From: Merdivicinus sp050943495
GTDB lineage: Bacteria > Bacillota > Clostridia > Oscillospirales > Ruminococcaceae
Assembly: GCA_050943495.1 (NCBI GenBank)
Contig: JBMNPH010000014.1
Location: forward strand, 1-53,556
DNA length: 53,556 bases
Reading direction: 5' to 3'
Of this stretch, positions 1-8,362 are shown piece after piece (position 1 is the stretch's first letter; the number at the start of each line of letters is the position of its first letter). The notes beneath the pieces are model-generated. The model had not been told where the DNA came from and searched no databases. It saw only the letters and a program-made list of their open reading frames with translations. The position numbers and the translations under genes were made by a program.

Positions 1-325
1 GGGAAATCAAAATCTCTTCCTTTCGAGGTAAACTATATATAGAAAGACTTTTTGCAATTCTTTCACTTAAAGGATGAGATATCGCTTCCATAAATTTTTT
101 TCTTTTTTCTTTAACCCCAATCTCACTTGCCAATATTTGTATCAAGCAATAGCGCAGTCTTTTAATATATGAACGTTCTATGCGGTGATTAGTATATTGC
201 ATTATGCCTTGGCTTTCCAACATTTTTATGGCTCGGTCAGTCATTTTCTGAAGCAAATTAATCTTATTAGGTCTATATGCATTTGATAAGGATACGTTAT
301 TAAATCGATAATTATATAAACATTC
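1..325 (-). pseudogene. C-terminal fragment of a glycosyltransferase family 2-like protein
   Basis: The minus strand is open from about base 320 to the left edge, where it runs out of the window without a stop. It contains the stretch CLYNYRFNNVSLSNAYRPNK, which resembles the post-catalytic region of family 2 glycosyltransferases (a YxYR-N-S pattern after the GT-A fold), followed by a Lys/Arg-rich helical tail. The frame stays open to an in-frame stop near base 420 but has no start codon before internal methionines, and the glycosyltransferase-like similarity fades at about 325, where a MATE gene begins on the other strand. The catalytic N-terminal domain is therefore missing. The family call rests on this short motif and is tentative; that it is a fragment is clearer. 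Confidence 0.45.
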
Positions 326-328
326 TGG

Positions 329-1324
329 AATCCCTATGCAAGTAAATATTTTAAGATTTACGTAATAGGCACAATTGCAGTTCTGTGCGGAAGTGGAATG
401 AATCAGTTTGTTCTTGCATTAGGTAAAGCAAAACGGGGCATGGTAGCAGTCATAATTGGGGCAATCATAAATACAATTCTCGATCCAGTATTTATTTATA
501 CCTTGGGCTTAGGAATACAAGGTGCGGCGATTGCTACAGTAATTGCACAATTTTGTGTTTTTATATTCGTGTTTTCTTTTTTGTGTTCCAATAAAGCGGA
601 TTATAAATTAAGTATCTCACGGATTCATTTTCATACAGCAAAAAAAATATTAACAATCGGCAGCTTGCCGTTTTTTATAATATTATTTGATAATCTGCTT
701 GTAATCTCATTAAACTTCGTATTGAGAAAATACGGGGGAGCTATCATGGGTGATAAGTATATATCCTGTGCTGCTGTTGTTCAAAGTTTCATGGTGCTGG
801 TATTTTATCCGGCACAGGGAATATCAACTGGATGCGGTACGTTATATAGTTATCATTATGGAGCAGGAAATTACAAGAAAATCATACAGGTTTTCCGAAA
901 TGTTTTCTTGCTTTGTGCAAGTTACATGATTGTACTTTGCATTGCTGCTCAAATAATTCCAGAAACATTTGCTCGGATTTTTGTACAAGATGCAGAGATA
1001 GTTATTTTATCAGCTTCCTGTATCCGTAAATACACATTAGGGCTATTGGGAGTTGCTGTGCAGTATGCTATTGTAGATGGGTTAACCGCAATGGGTCAAA
1101 TTGCCTTTGCTATGCCAATATCATTTTTTAGAAAAATCCTTTACATAATATGCGTATTTCTTTTCCCGATATTTTCCGAACTGGAAAACGTATTTTATTC
1201 CGAAACGATCTCAGACATCATTGGGGCAAGTGTTACCATAAGCGTATTTATATTTTTAATCATGCCAAAACTTCGAAAAAAAATAGATAGTAAATCCAGT
1301 CCAGTCGGTCAACAGGCAAGATGA
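329..1324 (+). pseudogene. MATE family efflux protein lacking its N-terminal part
   Basis: The protein matches the last two thirds of a MATE (multi antimicrobial extrusion) Na+/H+-drug antiporter, with repeated hydrophobic helices and a typical second-half pattern (NQFVLALGKAKRGM, then ILDPVFIYTLGLGIQGAAIAT). The first ATG is at 398, but MATE-like sequence (NPYASKYFKIYVIGTIAV) continues upstream in frame to about 329, just after an in-frame TAA at 317. About 330 residues remain of the usual ~450, so roughly the first 120 residues (three to four helices) are gone. No ribosome site precedes 398. It is AT-rich compared with the genes after 1.9 kb. Loss of the first helices makes transport unlikely. 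Confidence 0.75.
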
Positions 1325-1399
1325 ACGGGCTACGTCCGCCGTTGACGTCCTGTCTTTCTTGCTGGTGAGCGGAATTCTGCCATCTCCACCATCCGGTAG

Positions 1400-1540
1400 C
1401 TGCATCGTGCCTTGCAGCAGATCCATGAGGGCGACCCGGACGCAGTCAATGCCGTTTTACAAAACTACGCCGGATATATCCGATGCCTTTCCAAAGTAAC
1501 TGGATGGGTTAACACTGATGTGGATTACGGAGAGTGGAAA
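1400..1540 (+). pseudogene. Remnant of an integrative-element helix-turn-helix (sigma-like) small ORF
   Basis: In this frame the sequence reads LQQIHEGDPDAVNAVLQNY followed by AGYIRCLSKVTGWVNTDVD. This is the pattern of the short helix-turn-helix ORFs carried by Tn916-like and other conjugative elements (GDxDAxxAVLxHYxGYIxxLS). Similarity stops after about 45 residues and the frame then drifts into unrelated sequence, ending at 1675. The frame has an upstream stop at 1397 and a TTG at 1412 but no convincing ribosome site. It is read as a scar left by excision or decay of a mobile element. The family assignment is from memory of the motif. Confidence 0.5.
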
Positions 1541-1837
1541 AGGCTTTCTCCGATATCGGGTATTAAACTCTATGTCTGTCATCATTTTAGCGAAAACGGG
1601 CTGCTTATTTCCCGGCTGTACACACTGAACTGCGGGAACGAGGATTTTGCCGTGTCCTGCATACGGGCAAAATGATCCGGTATCCATGGCAAACAAAGCA
1701 GCCTCTTCTGCGTTTCTTGGACATGTTATTCCTTTTTTGATGTAGAAATACATTTGATACTCTGCTCAATATCTTAAATCTTTTGTAAATCGTCTGCAAT
1801 TTCCCTTGCTGTTTCGGCCTGTTCATGATAAAATAAA
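1541..1837. other. Gene-poor stretch between mobile-element remnant and terminator
   Basis: About 300 bases with no supportable gene. Short open frames exist on both strands but lack ribosome sites and recognisable motifs. The stretch is probably degraded sequence belonging to the damaged left end. Confidence 0.5.
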
Positions 1838-1889
1838 GAAGATGTCTGATTATGTGAAGAGAAATTCACAACTCAGACGTCTTCTTTTT
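1838..1889 (+). terminator. Rho-independent terminator-like hairpin
   Basis: GAAGATGTCTGA (1838-1849) pairs with TCAGACGTCTTC (1873-1884) with one G-U pair, followed by TTTTT. It sits just upstream of the peptide-binding protein gene and isolates it from the decayed region to the left. Confidence 0.65.
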
Positions 1890-1915
1890 CGATAATACTC
1901 TTTTTGGAGGTTTTT

Positions 1916-3499
1916 ATGATATTTCCCAGGAAAATTTTCGGTTTTCTCATCATTGGGATGATGATACTGCTGTTTTCCTCTTGTCAGTTTGGACGTGCAG
2001 AAAATGATTTCGTTTACGATCTGGATGCATCCGCTGTCAATTTGGATCCACAATCAGCGGGGGATACGGCCTCATGCCTTGTAATCGCCAATCTATTTGA
2101 AGGTCTCGTTTCCGTTGACGATTCCGGTGAACCTTCTCCCGCGGCTGCCAAAAGCTGGACGGTCAGCAGTGATGAACGATGCTATACATTTGAACTTTTG
2201 CCGGAAGCAAAGTGGGAAAACGGCGATCCTGTAACAGCAGCGGATTTTGTTTTTGCTTTTCAGCGCTTGTTAGATCCCGATACCAATGCGCCGTTTGCGA
2301 AGGACTTTTATGGAATTGAAAATGCTGCCGCTGTCCACAGCGGACAGATGGAACCTGAATTACTGGGCGTTCATGCGCTTTCCGAATATACCCTCGAAAT
2401 TCGACTGTCCGAGCCAGATCCTTCTTTTTTTGAAAAACTGTCAACGGCCGCAGCGATGCCCTGTCACAAGGAATTTTTTCTGGAAACCAAAGGCCGGTAT
2501 GGACTTGCTCGGGAAAATATTATGGGGAACGGGCCTTTCTATCTATCAAATTGGGCAGAAAATGGCAATCTATCTTTCCGCCCCAACAAGTACTATCATG
2601 ATGCTGCCAATGTAACTGCTACATCCCTGCTCTATGTCGTACCAAAAGAGGAACGCGCCTCAAAGGTTGAACGTTTCCTGAATGGCACCCTTTCTGCTGC
2701 ACATTTCAGCGGCAGCGAATACCTCTCCATCCGCCAAGCAGGCGATTTCGAAATGCAGCAGAATGACAGTGCCGTTTGGGGAATGGTTTTTAATTGTAAC
2801 ACAGAACCTTTTTCCAGCACCTTGATGCGGAAAGCATTATTTCTTGCAGCTGACTTCTCAACGATGAATGCGGCTTTACCAGATTATCTGGAGCCAATTT
2901 CGTTTATCATTCCATCCAGCATGGAGATTGATGGAAAATCCTATCGATCCATCGTGGGAAACCCTACTGTAACACAACATGATGTTGCTGCTGCTCAAAC
3001 TGTATACCAACAAGCTCTGACTGAAGTCGATACAGATTCCATCCGAGGCATCCGAATGATTCTTCCCGCAGAAGAGGATCATGCAGAATACTTCGCTTAT
3101 CTCGCTCAGATTTGGCAGCGTGATCTGGGAATTTATATTACAGTAGAAAGCTTAGAACAGGCAGAGTACGAACAGCGTCTTTCTTCCGGTGATTTTGATT
3201 GTGCCCTTCTGCGCTTATCCGGAACCAGCAATCCGACTGCCCTCTTATCAGCACTCGACAATTCTGTCTATGGGTGCATAGATCCTTCCTATTCCGACTT
3301 AATTCGGCAAGCACAGCAAAGTAAGGGAACTCAAATGGCTCAGCTCTGCTTTCAGGCTGAACAACTCCTTTTGGATACTTACAGCTTTCTCCCATTCTAT
3401 CGTCAAAGCGAATACTTTGTATTAAACGAAGGAATTCACGGTATTACCTACCATTTTCAGACGGAGATTCCGGATTTTCGCTATGGATTTGTCAAATAA
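1916..3499 (+). CDS. Oligopeptide/dipeptide ABC transporter substrate-binding lipoprotein (SBP_bac_5, OppA-like)
   Basis: This is a 527-residue extracytoplasmic binding protein of the OppA/DppA class. Residues 1-22 form a signal peptide ending in LLFSSC, so Cys23 should be lipidated and anchor it to the outer face of the membrane. The body has family landmarks: LDPQSAGDTASCLVIANLFE, the SPAAAKSWTVSSDERCYTFEL block, and DPVTAADFVFAFQRLLDP. The start is taken as ATG 1916 because GGAGG ends six bases upstream; the longer TTG-initiated frame at 1904 would put that ribosome site inside the gene. No permease or ATPase genes are adjacent, so it is an orphan binding protein that may serve a distant Opp system or act as a peptide sensor. 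The ligand cannot be read from the sequence. Confidence 0.88.
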   Translation: MIFPRKIFGFLIIGMMILLFSSCQFGRAENDFVYDLDASAVNLDPQSAGDTASCLVIANLFEGLVSVDDSGEPSPAAAKSWTVSSDERCYTFELLPEAKWENGDPVTAADFVFAFQRLLDPDTNAPFAKDFYGIENAAAVHSGQMEPELLGVHALSEYTLEIRLSEPDPSFFEKLSTAAAMPCHKEFFLETKGRYGLARENIMGNGPFYLSNWAENGNLSFRPNKYYHDAANVTATSLLYVVPKEERASKVERFLNGTLSAAHFSGSEYLSIRQAGDFEMQQNDSAVWGMVFNCNTEPFSSTLMRKALFLAADFSTMNAALPDYLEPISFIIPSSMEIDGKSYRSIVGNPTVTQHDVAAAQTVYQQALTEVDTDSIRGIRMILPAEEDHAEYFAYLAQIWQRDLGIYITVESLEQAEYEQRLSSGDFDCALLRLSGTSNPTALLSALDNSVYGCIDPSYSDLIRQAQQSKGTQMAQLCFQAEQLLLDTYSFLPFYRQSEYFVLNEGIHGITYHFQTEIPDFRYGFVK

Positions 3500-3548
3500 A
3501 TAAGCTCATGAACCTTTCTTTTTCCATTTGATACAACTCTATCAATGG

Positions 3549-3586
3549 AAAAAACCCGTGCATTATAGCACGGGTTTTGCTTTTTA
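3549..3586. terminator. Bidirectional terminator between convergent genes
   Basis: AAAACCCGTGC and GCACGGGTTTT form a perfect 11-bp stem around ATTATA. T-rich tracts flank it on both strands, so it can end the peptide-binding gene (plus) and the TSCPD gene (minus). Confidence 0.85.
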
Positions 3587-3841
3587 TTGATTGTCAGCAG
3601 CCATCGCATTTTCAAGGGCAATCGCCAACTGATCCGGACAGGAGGTTGGCTTGAATCCGCAGCGAATTCCCCGAATCAGAGGAATTACTTCTTCCGGTTT
3701 CCGTCCAATACAAAGTGCAGCAACTCCTTGGGTATTCCCGCTGCATCCGCCGGTAAAGCGAACGTTTTTAATTACTCCGCCTTCAATAGTCAAATCAATT
3801 TTTCTCGAGCATACGCCTTTCGGCTGATAGGTATAGGTCAT
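3584..3841 (-). CDS. TSCPD domain-containing small protein (TIGR03905-type, four cysteines)
   Basis: An 85-residue protein with four conserved cysteines (C11, C33, C43, C61) and a C-terminal CGFKPTSCPDQLA segment containing the TSCPD signature. The GGCSGNTQGVAALCIGRKPEEV core matches the TIGR03905 family of small bacterial proteins. The same fold segment occurs at the C-terminus of some ribonucleotide reductases, where it is thought to bind metal or nucleic acid; no function is established for the stand-alone form. It starts 23 bases after the malic enzyme gene on the same strand, with AAAGAAAGGAAG as ribosome site, and ends at a strong terminator, so the two are probably cotranscribed. Confidence 0.8.
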   Translation of the reverse strand: MTYTYQPKGVCSRKIDLTIEGGVIKNVRFTGGCSGNTQGVAALCIGRKPEEVIPLIRGIRCGFKPTSCPDQLAIALENAMAADNQ

Positions 3842-3864
3842 TTTTTTCTTCCTTTCTTTGGATC

Positions 3865-5037
3865 TCAGCGTACAACGCCTTCTGCAATTGCCTGGTCCGC
3901 AACTGCTGCTGCAACCTTTTCTACGACGCGTTTATCAAATGGATCGGGCAAAACATGTTCCGTATCCAATTCTGCATCTGTAAGGACCCCTGCAATTGCA
4001 TAGGACGCTGCCCGCTTCATTCCATCCGTAATATCGGTTGCGCCTGCTGCCAATGCACCTTTGAAAATTCCCGGGAAACAAAGCACATTATTTACCTGAT
4101 TCGGGAAATCGCTGCGTCCTGTTCCCACAATATAGGCGCCACCTGCCTTGGCTTCATCCGGCAGAATTTCCGGATTCGGATTTGCCATTGCAAAGACAAT
4201 CGCTTTATCCGCCATGCTTCGAACCATTTCCCGCGTCACCATATCCGGCTTGGAAACCCCTACAAAAATATCCGCACCTACCATAGCATCTGCGAGTTTA
4301 CCCGTAATCTTTCTCGGATTGGTAATCAACGCCAACTCCTGCTGCGCTGCTGTCAAATAAGGTGCCCCATCATAAACCGCACCTTCTTTATCGCACAACG
4401 TGATATCTGTCGCACCAAAGGAAAGCAAATGCCGGGCAATCGCAGAACCCGCTGCGCCTGCGCCATTAATGACAATTCGCGCTGTTTCCAATCGTTTTCC
4501 TGCCAATTTCAGGGAATTGAGCAATCCAGCAGTCACCACAATCGCCGTACCGTGCTGATCGTCATGAAAAACCGGAATGGACAGTCGTTCCCGCAGCCGA
4601 TTTTCTACTTCAAAACATCTTGGAGCAGAAATATCTTCCAGATTAATTCCGCCAAAACTAGGGGCTAACAGTTCAACTGTACGAACTAATTCATCCACAT
4701 CCTGGGTATCCAAACAGATAGGAACCGCGTCCACACCACCGAACTCTTTCAGCAGAACAGCTTTCCCTTCCATTACTGGCATTGCGGCCTCCGGTCCGAT
4801 ATTCCCTAGTCCCAGCACGGCACTGCCATCGGTTACAACTGCTACCAAATTACGGCGGCGAGTCAATTCAAAGGAAAGCGCACGATCTCGTGCTATTTCC
4901 AGACAGGGCTGTGCCACACCCGGCGTATAGGCTACAGCCAAATCTGCACGATCCCGTACAGGGCAGCGGGCAATTACTTCAATTTTCCCCTGCCATTCCC
5001 GATGTTTTTCCACTGCCAATTGCTTGATATCCGCCAT
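3865..5037 (-). CDS. NAD(P)-dependent malic enzyme (malate to pyruvate, oxidative decarboxylation)
   Basis: This 390-residue protein has the short bacterial malic enzyme length and order of motifs: YTPGVAQPCLEIARD near the N-terminus, VTDGSAVLGLGNIGPEAAMPVMEGK, the metal site ISAPRCFEVE, FHDDQHGTAIV, the nucleotide-binding loop INGAGAAGSAIARHL, and FAMANPNPEILPDEA. It converts malate plus NAD(P)+ to pyruvate, CO2 and NAD(P)H in the cytosol. The start is set at 5037 (MADIKQLAVEKH) because AAAGGAAG lies upstream; the 20-residue longer frame is Lys/Arg-rich, non-conserved and would contain that ribosome site. A terminator separates it from the Nudix gene upstream; downstream is the TSCPD gene. 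Confidence 0.93.
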   Translation of the reverse strand: MADIKQLAVEKHREWQGKIEVIARCPVRDRADLAVAYTPGVAQPCLEIARDRALSFELTRRRNLVAVVTDGSAVLGLGNIGPEAAMPVMEGKAVLLKEFGGVDAVPICLDTQDVDELVRTVELLAPSFGGINLEDISAPRCFEVENRLRERLSIPVFHDDQHGTAIVVTAGLLNSLKLAGKRLETARIVINGAGAAGSAIARHLLSFGATDITLCDKEGAVYDGAPYLTAAQQELALITNPRKITGKLADAMVGADIFVGVSKPDMVTREMVRSMADKAIVFAMANPNPEILPDEAKAGGAYIVGTGRSDFPNQVNNVLCFPGIFKGALAAGATDITDGMKRAASYAIAGVLTDAELDTEHVLPDPFDKRVVEKVAAAVADQAIAEGVVR

Positions 5038-5113
5038 ATAATTCTTCCTTTCTTTCCGACCTTTTTCCATTTTACCGCATTTTGTGGCATCGGTCAACTA
5101 TTTTTTCAAATCA

Positions 5114-5142
5114 CAAAAATGCCCCGATGATCGGATCGGGGC
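5114..5142 (-). terminator. Terminator of the Nudix gene
   Basis: On the minus strand GCCCCGAT pairs with ATCGGGGC around a short loop and is followed by a run of T. It lies between the Nudix stop and the malic enzyme start. Confidence 0.8.
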
Positions 5143-5154
5143 AAACGGCTTTTC

Positions 5155-5568
5155 TCAATATAAATCTTTAATCAGAGGTCGTGCCTTATTCAGAAGCTGC
5201 TTGTCATTATCATAGGTCAAAAAAGAATGAGCCAGATTAATTTCCACCCACTTAATCTGTGCAACCTCTTCTTCCTGCGGAACATAATGAAAATTTTTCG
5301 CTTTCGCCAAAAAATATATCACATCTTTTGTCGTATCCCGTTTTGGCGAATACGATACCACTTCCCGGAATGCGGTTATCAGTTCCACATCAATTCCTGT
5401 TTCTTCCTTGATTTCGCGCACTGCTGTTTCCTCTTCGGTTTCCCCTGCTTCCACATGCCCCTTTGGAAAAGACCAATGTCCGCCCACCACATGCTTAATC
5501 AAAAGAAGTTCCGTGTTGCCGTGATATTTCCGAAACACCACCGCACCGCAGGATTTTTCATACTCCAT
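5155..5568 (-). CDS. Nudix hydrolase, diadenosine tetraphosphatase-like
   Basis: A 137-residue cytosolic Nudix protein. The Nudix box occupies residues 37-59 (GHVEAGETEEETAVREIKEE then TGI) and keeps all glutamates of the GX5EX7REUXEEXGU metal site. The N-terminus KSCGAVVFRKYHGNTELLLI and the SFPKGHVE run before the box are typical of asymmetric bis(5'-nucleosyl)-tetraphosphatases, which cleave Ap4A to ATP and AMP. Ap4A is therefore the likely substrate, but Nudix specificity cannot be fixed from the motif alone. It is monocistronic here, with a terminator after it. Confidence 0.85.
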   Translation of the reverse strand: MEYEKSCGAVVFRKYHGNTELLLIKHVVGGHWSFPKGHVEAGETEEETAVREIKEETGIDVELITAFREVVSYSPKRDTTKDVIYFLAKAKNFHYVPQEEEVAQIKWVEINLAHSFLTYDNDKQLLNKARPLIKDLY

Positions 5569-5654
5569 GGCATAACATCCTTTCTTTTTTCGAATTCATT
5601 ACTTCTATTTTACCACATCGGAGCATAAAAAGCAAAACATTCAAGGAAAATTCA

Positions 5655-5685
5655 CAAAAAATCCCGCCGGTAAATCCGGCGGGAT
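5655..5685 (-). terminator. Terminator of the ACT-paaK operon
   Basis: ATCCCGCCGG and CCGGCGGGAT form a perfect 10-bp stem with a 5-base loop. On the minus strand a T6 tract follows, directly after the ACT protein stop. Confidence 0.9.
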
Positions 5686-5689
5686 CTTC

Positions 5690-6121
5690 TTAAAGCTCAC
5701 TCAATTCAGATTGTGTAACCAGATGAACTCCCGCTTTCGCCAGCACTTCTGCAGCTTTTTCGGGCTGATCGACCCGAATAATCATATAAGCGCTGTCTCG
5801 TTCCCGTCCGGTAAACGCATATGTATAATCCAAATTAACATGATTATCCGCAAGAATTTCCAAAATATCGCATAAACTACCCGCCTTATCCGGAATAGCC
5901 GCTGCCAATACCGGTGTGATCGAAAAGATCAGACCAGCATCCTTCAATACACATGCCGCCTTGTACGAATCATCTACGATTACGCGTACAATTCCAAAAT
6001 CCGGTGCCTCCGCCAATGACAGAGCCTGCATATCAATCTCCTGTTCGTGCAGGAGTTTGGTAAACTCAAGCAATTTGCCCGGCTTATTTTCCAAAAATAC
6101 AGAAATCTGTTTGACTGTCAT
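5690..6121 (-). CDS. Tandem ACT-domain protein partnered with phenylacetate-CoA ligase
   Basis: A 143-residue protein made of two ACT domains (about residues 3-68 and 70-138): QISVFLENKPGKLLEFTKLL opens the first and PVLAAAIPDKAGSLCDILEI the second. ACT domains bind amino acids and regulate the proteins they contact. The gene follows the PaaK-like ligase 12 bases later on the same strand, the arrangement common in anaerobes that oxidise aromatic amino acids through indolepyruvate ferredoxin oxidoreductase. The iorAB genes usually nearby are not in this window. The likely role is allosteric control of aryl-acetate metabolism by an aromatic amino acid, which is inference from context. Confidence 0.82.
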   Translation of the reverse strand: MTVKQISVFLENKPGKLLEFTKLLHEQEIDMQALSLAEAPDFGIVRVIVDDSYKAACVLKDAGLIFSITPVLAAAIPDKAGSLCDILEILADNHVNLDYTYAFTGRERDSAYMIIRVDQPEKAAEVLAKAGVHLVTQSELSEL

Positions 6122-6133
6122 GATAAGCCCTCC

Positions 6134-7435
6134 TTAATACAATTTCCGATTATCAATAATCCGAACAGCTTTTCCTTCGCTGCGCGCAATCGTCTTGGGT
6201 GCTACCAGTTTGACAATTACATAAATTCCAAGCATTGCTTTCATTGCCTCAACCAGCTCTTTTTCGCGCTTTGTAATCTCACTGACTGCATCCGAGAACA
6301 TTTCCGGAGTCATTTCAACTTGAACTTCCAGCTTATCACTGTTATTCTCCCGGCTTACAAATATCTGATAATTTGCCGGATATCCTTTATTCAGCAATAC
6401 GGTTTCAATCTGAGATGGGAAGACATTGACACCCTTTACAATCAGCATATCATCACTTCTGCCCATCGGCTTACTCATTTTCACATGAGTACGACCACAC
6501 GAACACTTTTCTCTTGTCAAGACACAAATATCTCGTGTCCGATAACGCAAAAGTGGAAATGCTTCCTTGGTGATACTAGTAAAAACAAGTTCTCCCTTTT
6601 CGCCTTCAGGAAGGACCTCTCCTGTTGCGGGATCTATAATTTCTGCGATAAAATGATCCTCGTTGATGTGCATACCCGTCTGAGCGCTGCATTCAAATGC
6701 CACACCTGGACCTGAAATTTCGGTCAGTCCGTAAATATCATACGCTTTAATTCCCAGAGTGTTTTGGATATCCTGCCGCATTTCTTCACTCCATGCTTCC
6801 GCACCGAAGATGCCGGCTTTCAACTGAATTTTATCCTGTAGTCCACGTTCTCTAATTGATTCCCCAAGGTATGCGGCATAAGAAGGCGTACAGCACAGAA
6901 TTGTTGCACCCAGATCGCACATAAACTGGATCTGCCGATCCGTATTTCCGGAGGACATGGGAAGTGTCATGCATCCCACTTTGTGAGAGCCGCCATTCAG
7001 ACCGGGACCTCCCGTAAATAGACCGTATCCATAGGATACCTGAACCACATCAGATTTTGTTCCGCCTGCAGCCATAATAGCACGTGCACAGCATTCATCC
7101 CAAATATCAAGATCATGTTGGGTATAAAAAGCCACTACCCGACGGCCGGTTGTTCCGCTGGTAGACTGAATACGAACCACATCATCCCGGGATACCGCTA
7201 ACAATCCGTATGGATAGGCGTCCCGCAAATCATCTTTTGTCAAAAATGGCAATTTGTGCAAATCTTCGACCGAACGGATATCATCCGGTGTAACTCCCTT
7301 TTTCTCCATCAGAGCACGGTAATAGGGTACATGGTCATATACATGCCGCACCTGTTTTACCAGGCGTTCATTTTGCCAAGCGAGGATTTGCTCTCGCGAA
7401 GCACATTCGATTTCCGGTTGATAATAATGTTCCAT
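6134..7435 (-). CDS. Phenylacetate--CoA ligase (PaaK-type AMP-binding enzyme)
   Basis: This 433-residue ANL-superfamily ligase activates an aryl-acetate with ATP to an acyl-AMP and then to the CoA thioester. The PaaK-type phosphate loop STSGTTGR lies at residues 91-98. Further landmarks are SYGYGLFTGGPGLNGG, FGAEAWSEEMR, the DIYGLTEISGPGVAFEC block, YRTRDIC, and the C-terminal domain beginning GRSDDMLIVKGVNVFPSQIE. Length and motif order match PaaK and the related indoleacetate-CoA ligases, so phenylacetate, its hydroxy form or indoleacetate are all possible substrates. It is the first gene of an operon with the ACT protein. A consensus-like promoter with two palindromes lies upstream. Confidence 0.9.
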   Translation of the reverse strand: MEHYYQPEIECASREQILAWQNERLVKQVRHVYDHVPYYRALMEKKGVTPDDIRSVEDLHKLPFLTKDDLRDAYPYGLLAVSRDDVVRIQSTSGTTGRRVVAFYTQHDLDIWDECCARAIMAAGGTKSDVVQVSYGYGLFTGGPGLNGGSHKVGCMTLPMSSGNTDRQIQFMCDLGATILCCTPSYAAYLGESIRERGLQDKIQLKAGIFGAEAWSEEMRQDIQNTLGIKAYDIYGLTEISGPGVAFECSAQTGMHINEDHFIAEIIDPATGEVLPEGEKGELVFTSITKEAFPLLRYRTRDICVLTREKCSCGRTHVKMSKPMGRSDDMLIVKGVNVFPSQIETVLLNKGYPANYQIFVSRENNSDKLEVQVEMTPEMFSDAVSEITKREKELVEAMKAMLGIYVIVKLVAPKTIARSEGKAVRIIDNRKLY

Positions 7436-7463
7436 CTCGATCGGTTCCTTCTTTCTATGTATA

Positions 7464-7493
7464 TGAAATTAATTTCAGTGGTATTATACCACT
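7464..7493. promoter_or_regulatory. Two abutting perfect palindromes over the paaK promoter (candidate operator)
   Basis: AGTGGTATTATACCACT (7477-7493; 8-bp arms) encloses the -10 box, and TGAAATTAATTTCA (7464-7477; 7-bp arms) follows directly on the downstream side, sharing one base. Their position at -10 and the expected start site suits a repressor binding site. No regulator gene is adjacent. Confidence 0.5.
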
Positions 7494-7511
7494 TTTTTCG
7501 AAAAATGTAAA
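7483..7511 (-). promoter_or_regulatory. Sigma-A-type promoter of paaK-ACT operon
   Basis: On the minus strand TTTACA (7506-7511) and TATAAT (7483-7488) are separated by exactly 17 bases, about 50 bases before the paaK start codon. Confidence 0.75.
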
Positions 7512-7563
7512 GATAATTGCGCATATTTCTGCATTATTTTTCATTTTTCTTTCAAAACACAAA

Positions 7564-8289
7564 TCAATCTGCATTTTCATTCATTTGCGCTAAAATATCC
7601 AAAAGTTCTTTCCAATGGGATATTGTAAGGCAAGGTACAGTTGGAGGATCGAATGGATGAAGTAAATTTCCGGTGTACCATACCGGAAAGATTCCACATG
7701 CCGCTGCACCTTCTATATCACAAGAAGGGTTATCGCCGCAATACCAGACATCGCTGGCAGATAAATGTGCTTTATGAAGGGCCAATTCAAAAATTCTAGG
7801 CGATGGCTTTCGAAAAACATATTCGCTGGAGGCTAAAATAAAGGAAAAGGAATGCTCTGGAAACGCCCGATGGATACGGCCTCTCAATGCTTCCCCACTG
7901 AACGAAATGTTGCTTATAACTCCTGTCTGAATTTTCATATGGCGCAACAATTCCAGCAATTCCATTATTCCCTCTGCGGGAACCGCGGGCGCAGCAGCAT
8001 CCCAAAATAATTCCTCTGTTTTCAGCATACTCATCCCCAATGTTATCCCCAGATATTCGTATAAATATCGCTGAAGAGAATGAACATGGATCTCAAAGCA
8101 GTTCGTATGACCTAATTCTCGATATTCTGCGGTCAGTTCAGCAGAAAGGGCAGCAACTTCTTCCGCCATAATCCCATTTGTATCCGCTGCCCGTTCCAAG
8201 ACGGCACGATTCCCATCCAAAGCATTAAAATTTCGTTCTACCATTAACGTTTGTCCGTAATCAAACAGGATCATTTTGGGCTTTCTCAT
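7564..8289 (-). CDS. HAD superfamily hydrolase (YjjG-like subfamily)
   Basis: A 241-residue haloacid dehalogenase-like protein. Motif I is ILFDYGQTL near the N-terminus, motif II the Ser in GVISNISFSG, motif III the Lys in FRKPSPRIF, and motif IV GDNPSCDIEGA. Motif I has DYGQT where classical HAD phosphatases have DxDxT, so the second aspartate (general acid) is Gly; this variant is common among uncharacterised HAD proteins and makes the reaction uncertain. The start is ATG 8289 because GAGGTGA lies six bases upstream; the 33-residue longer frame is not HAD-like. It may be the last gene of a short run with the two TauE/SafE genes. Confidence 0.82.
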   Translation of the reverse strand: MRKPKMILFDYGQTLMVERNFNALDGNRAVLERAADTNGIMAEEVAALSAELTAEYRELGHTNCFEIHVHSLQRYLYEYLGITLGMSMLKTEELFWDAAAPAVPAEGIMELLELLRHMKIQTGVISNISFSGEALRGRIHRAFPEHSFSFILASSEYVFRKPSPRIFELALHKAHLSASDVWYCGDNPSCDIEGAAACGIFPVWYTGNLLHPFDPPTVPCLTISHWKELLDILAQMNENAD

Positions 8290-8362
8290 AGATGTCACCT
8301 CATCTGCCTGCTTCCTTATTTTCATCATATCATATCCGATAGTATTCTGCAAGCAATTCACA

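Noticed and set aside
1457..1826. Overlapping minus-strand frames near the left end
   Set aside because: No recognisable motif, no ribosome site, in decayed sequence.
1904..1915. TTG start of the peptide-binding lipoprotein
   Set aside because: It would include the GGAGG site in the coding region; ATG 1916 gives a clean lipoprotein signal.
3955..4668. Long plus-strand frame opposite the malic enzyme gene
   Set aside because: It is antisense to a clear enzyme, has a Cys/His/Arg-rich composition typical of shadow frames, and lacks a ribosome site.
5038..5097. Twenty-residue N-terminal extension of malic enzyme
   Set aside because: Non-conserved basic sequence that contains the ribosome site of the internal ATG.
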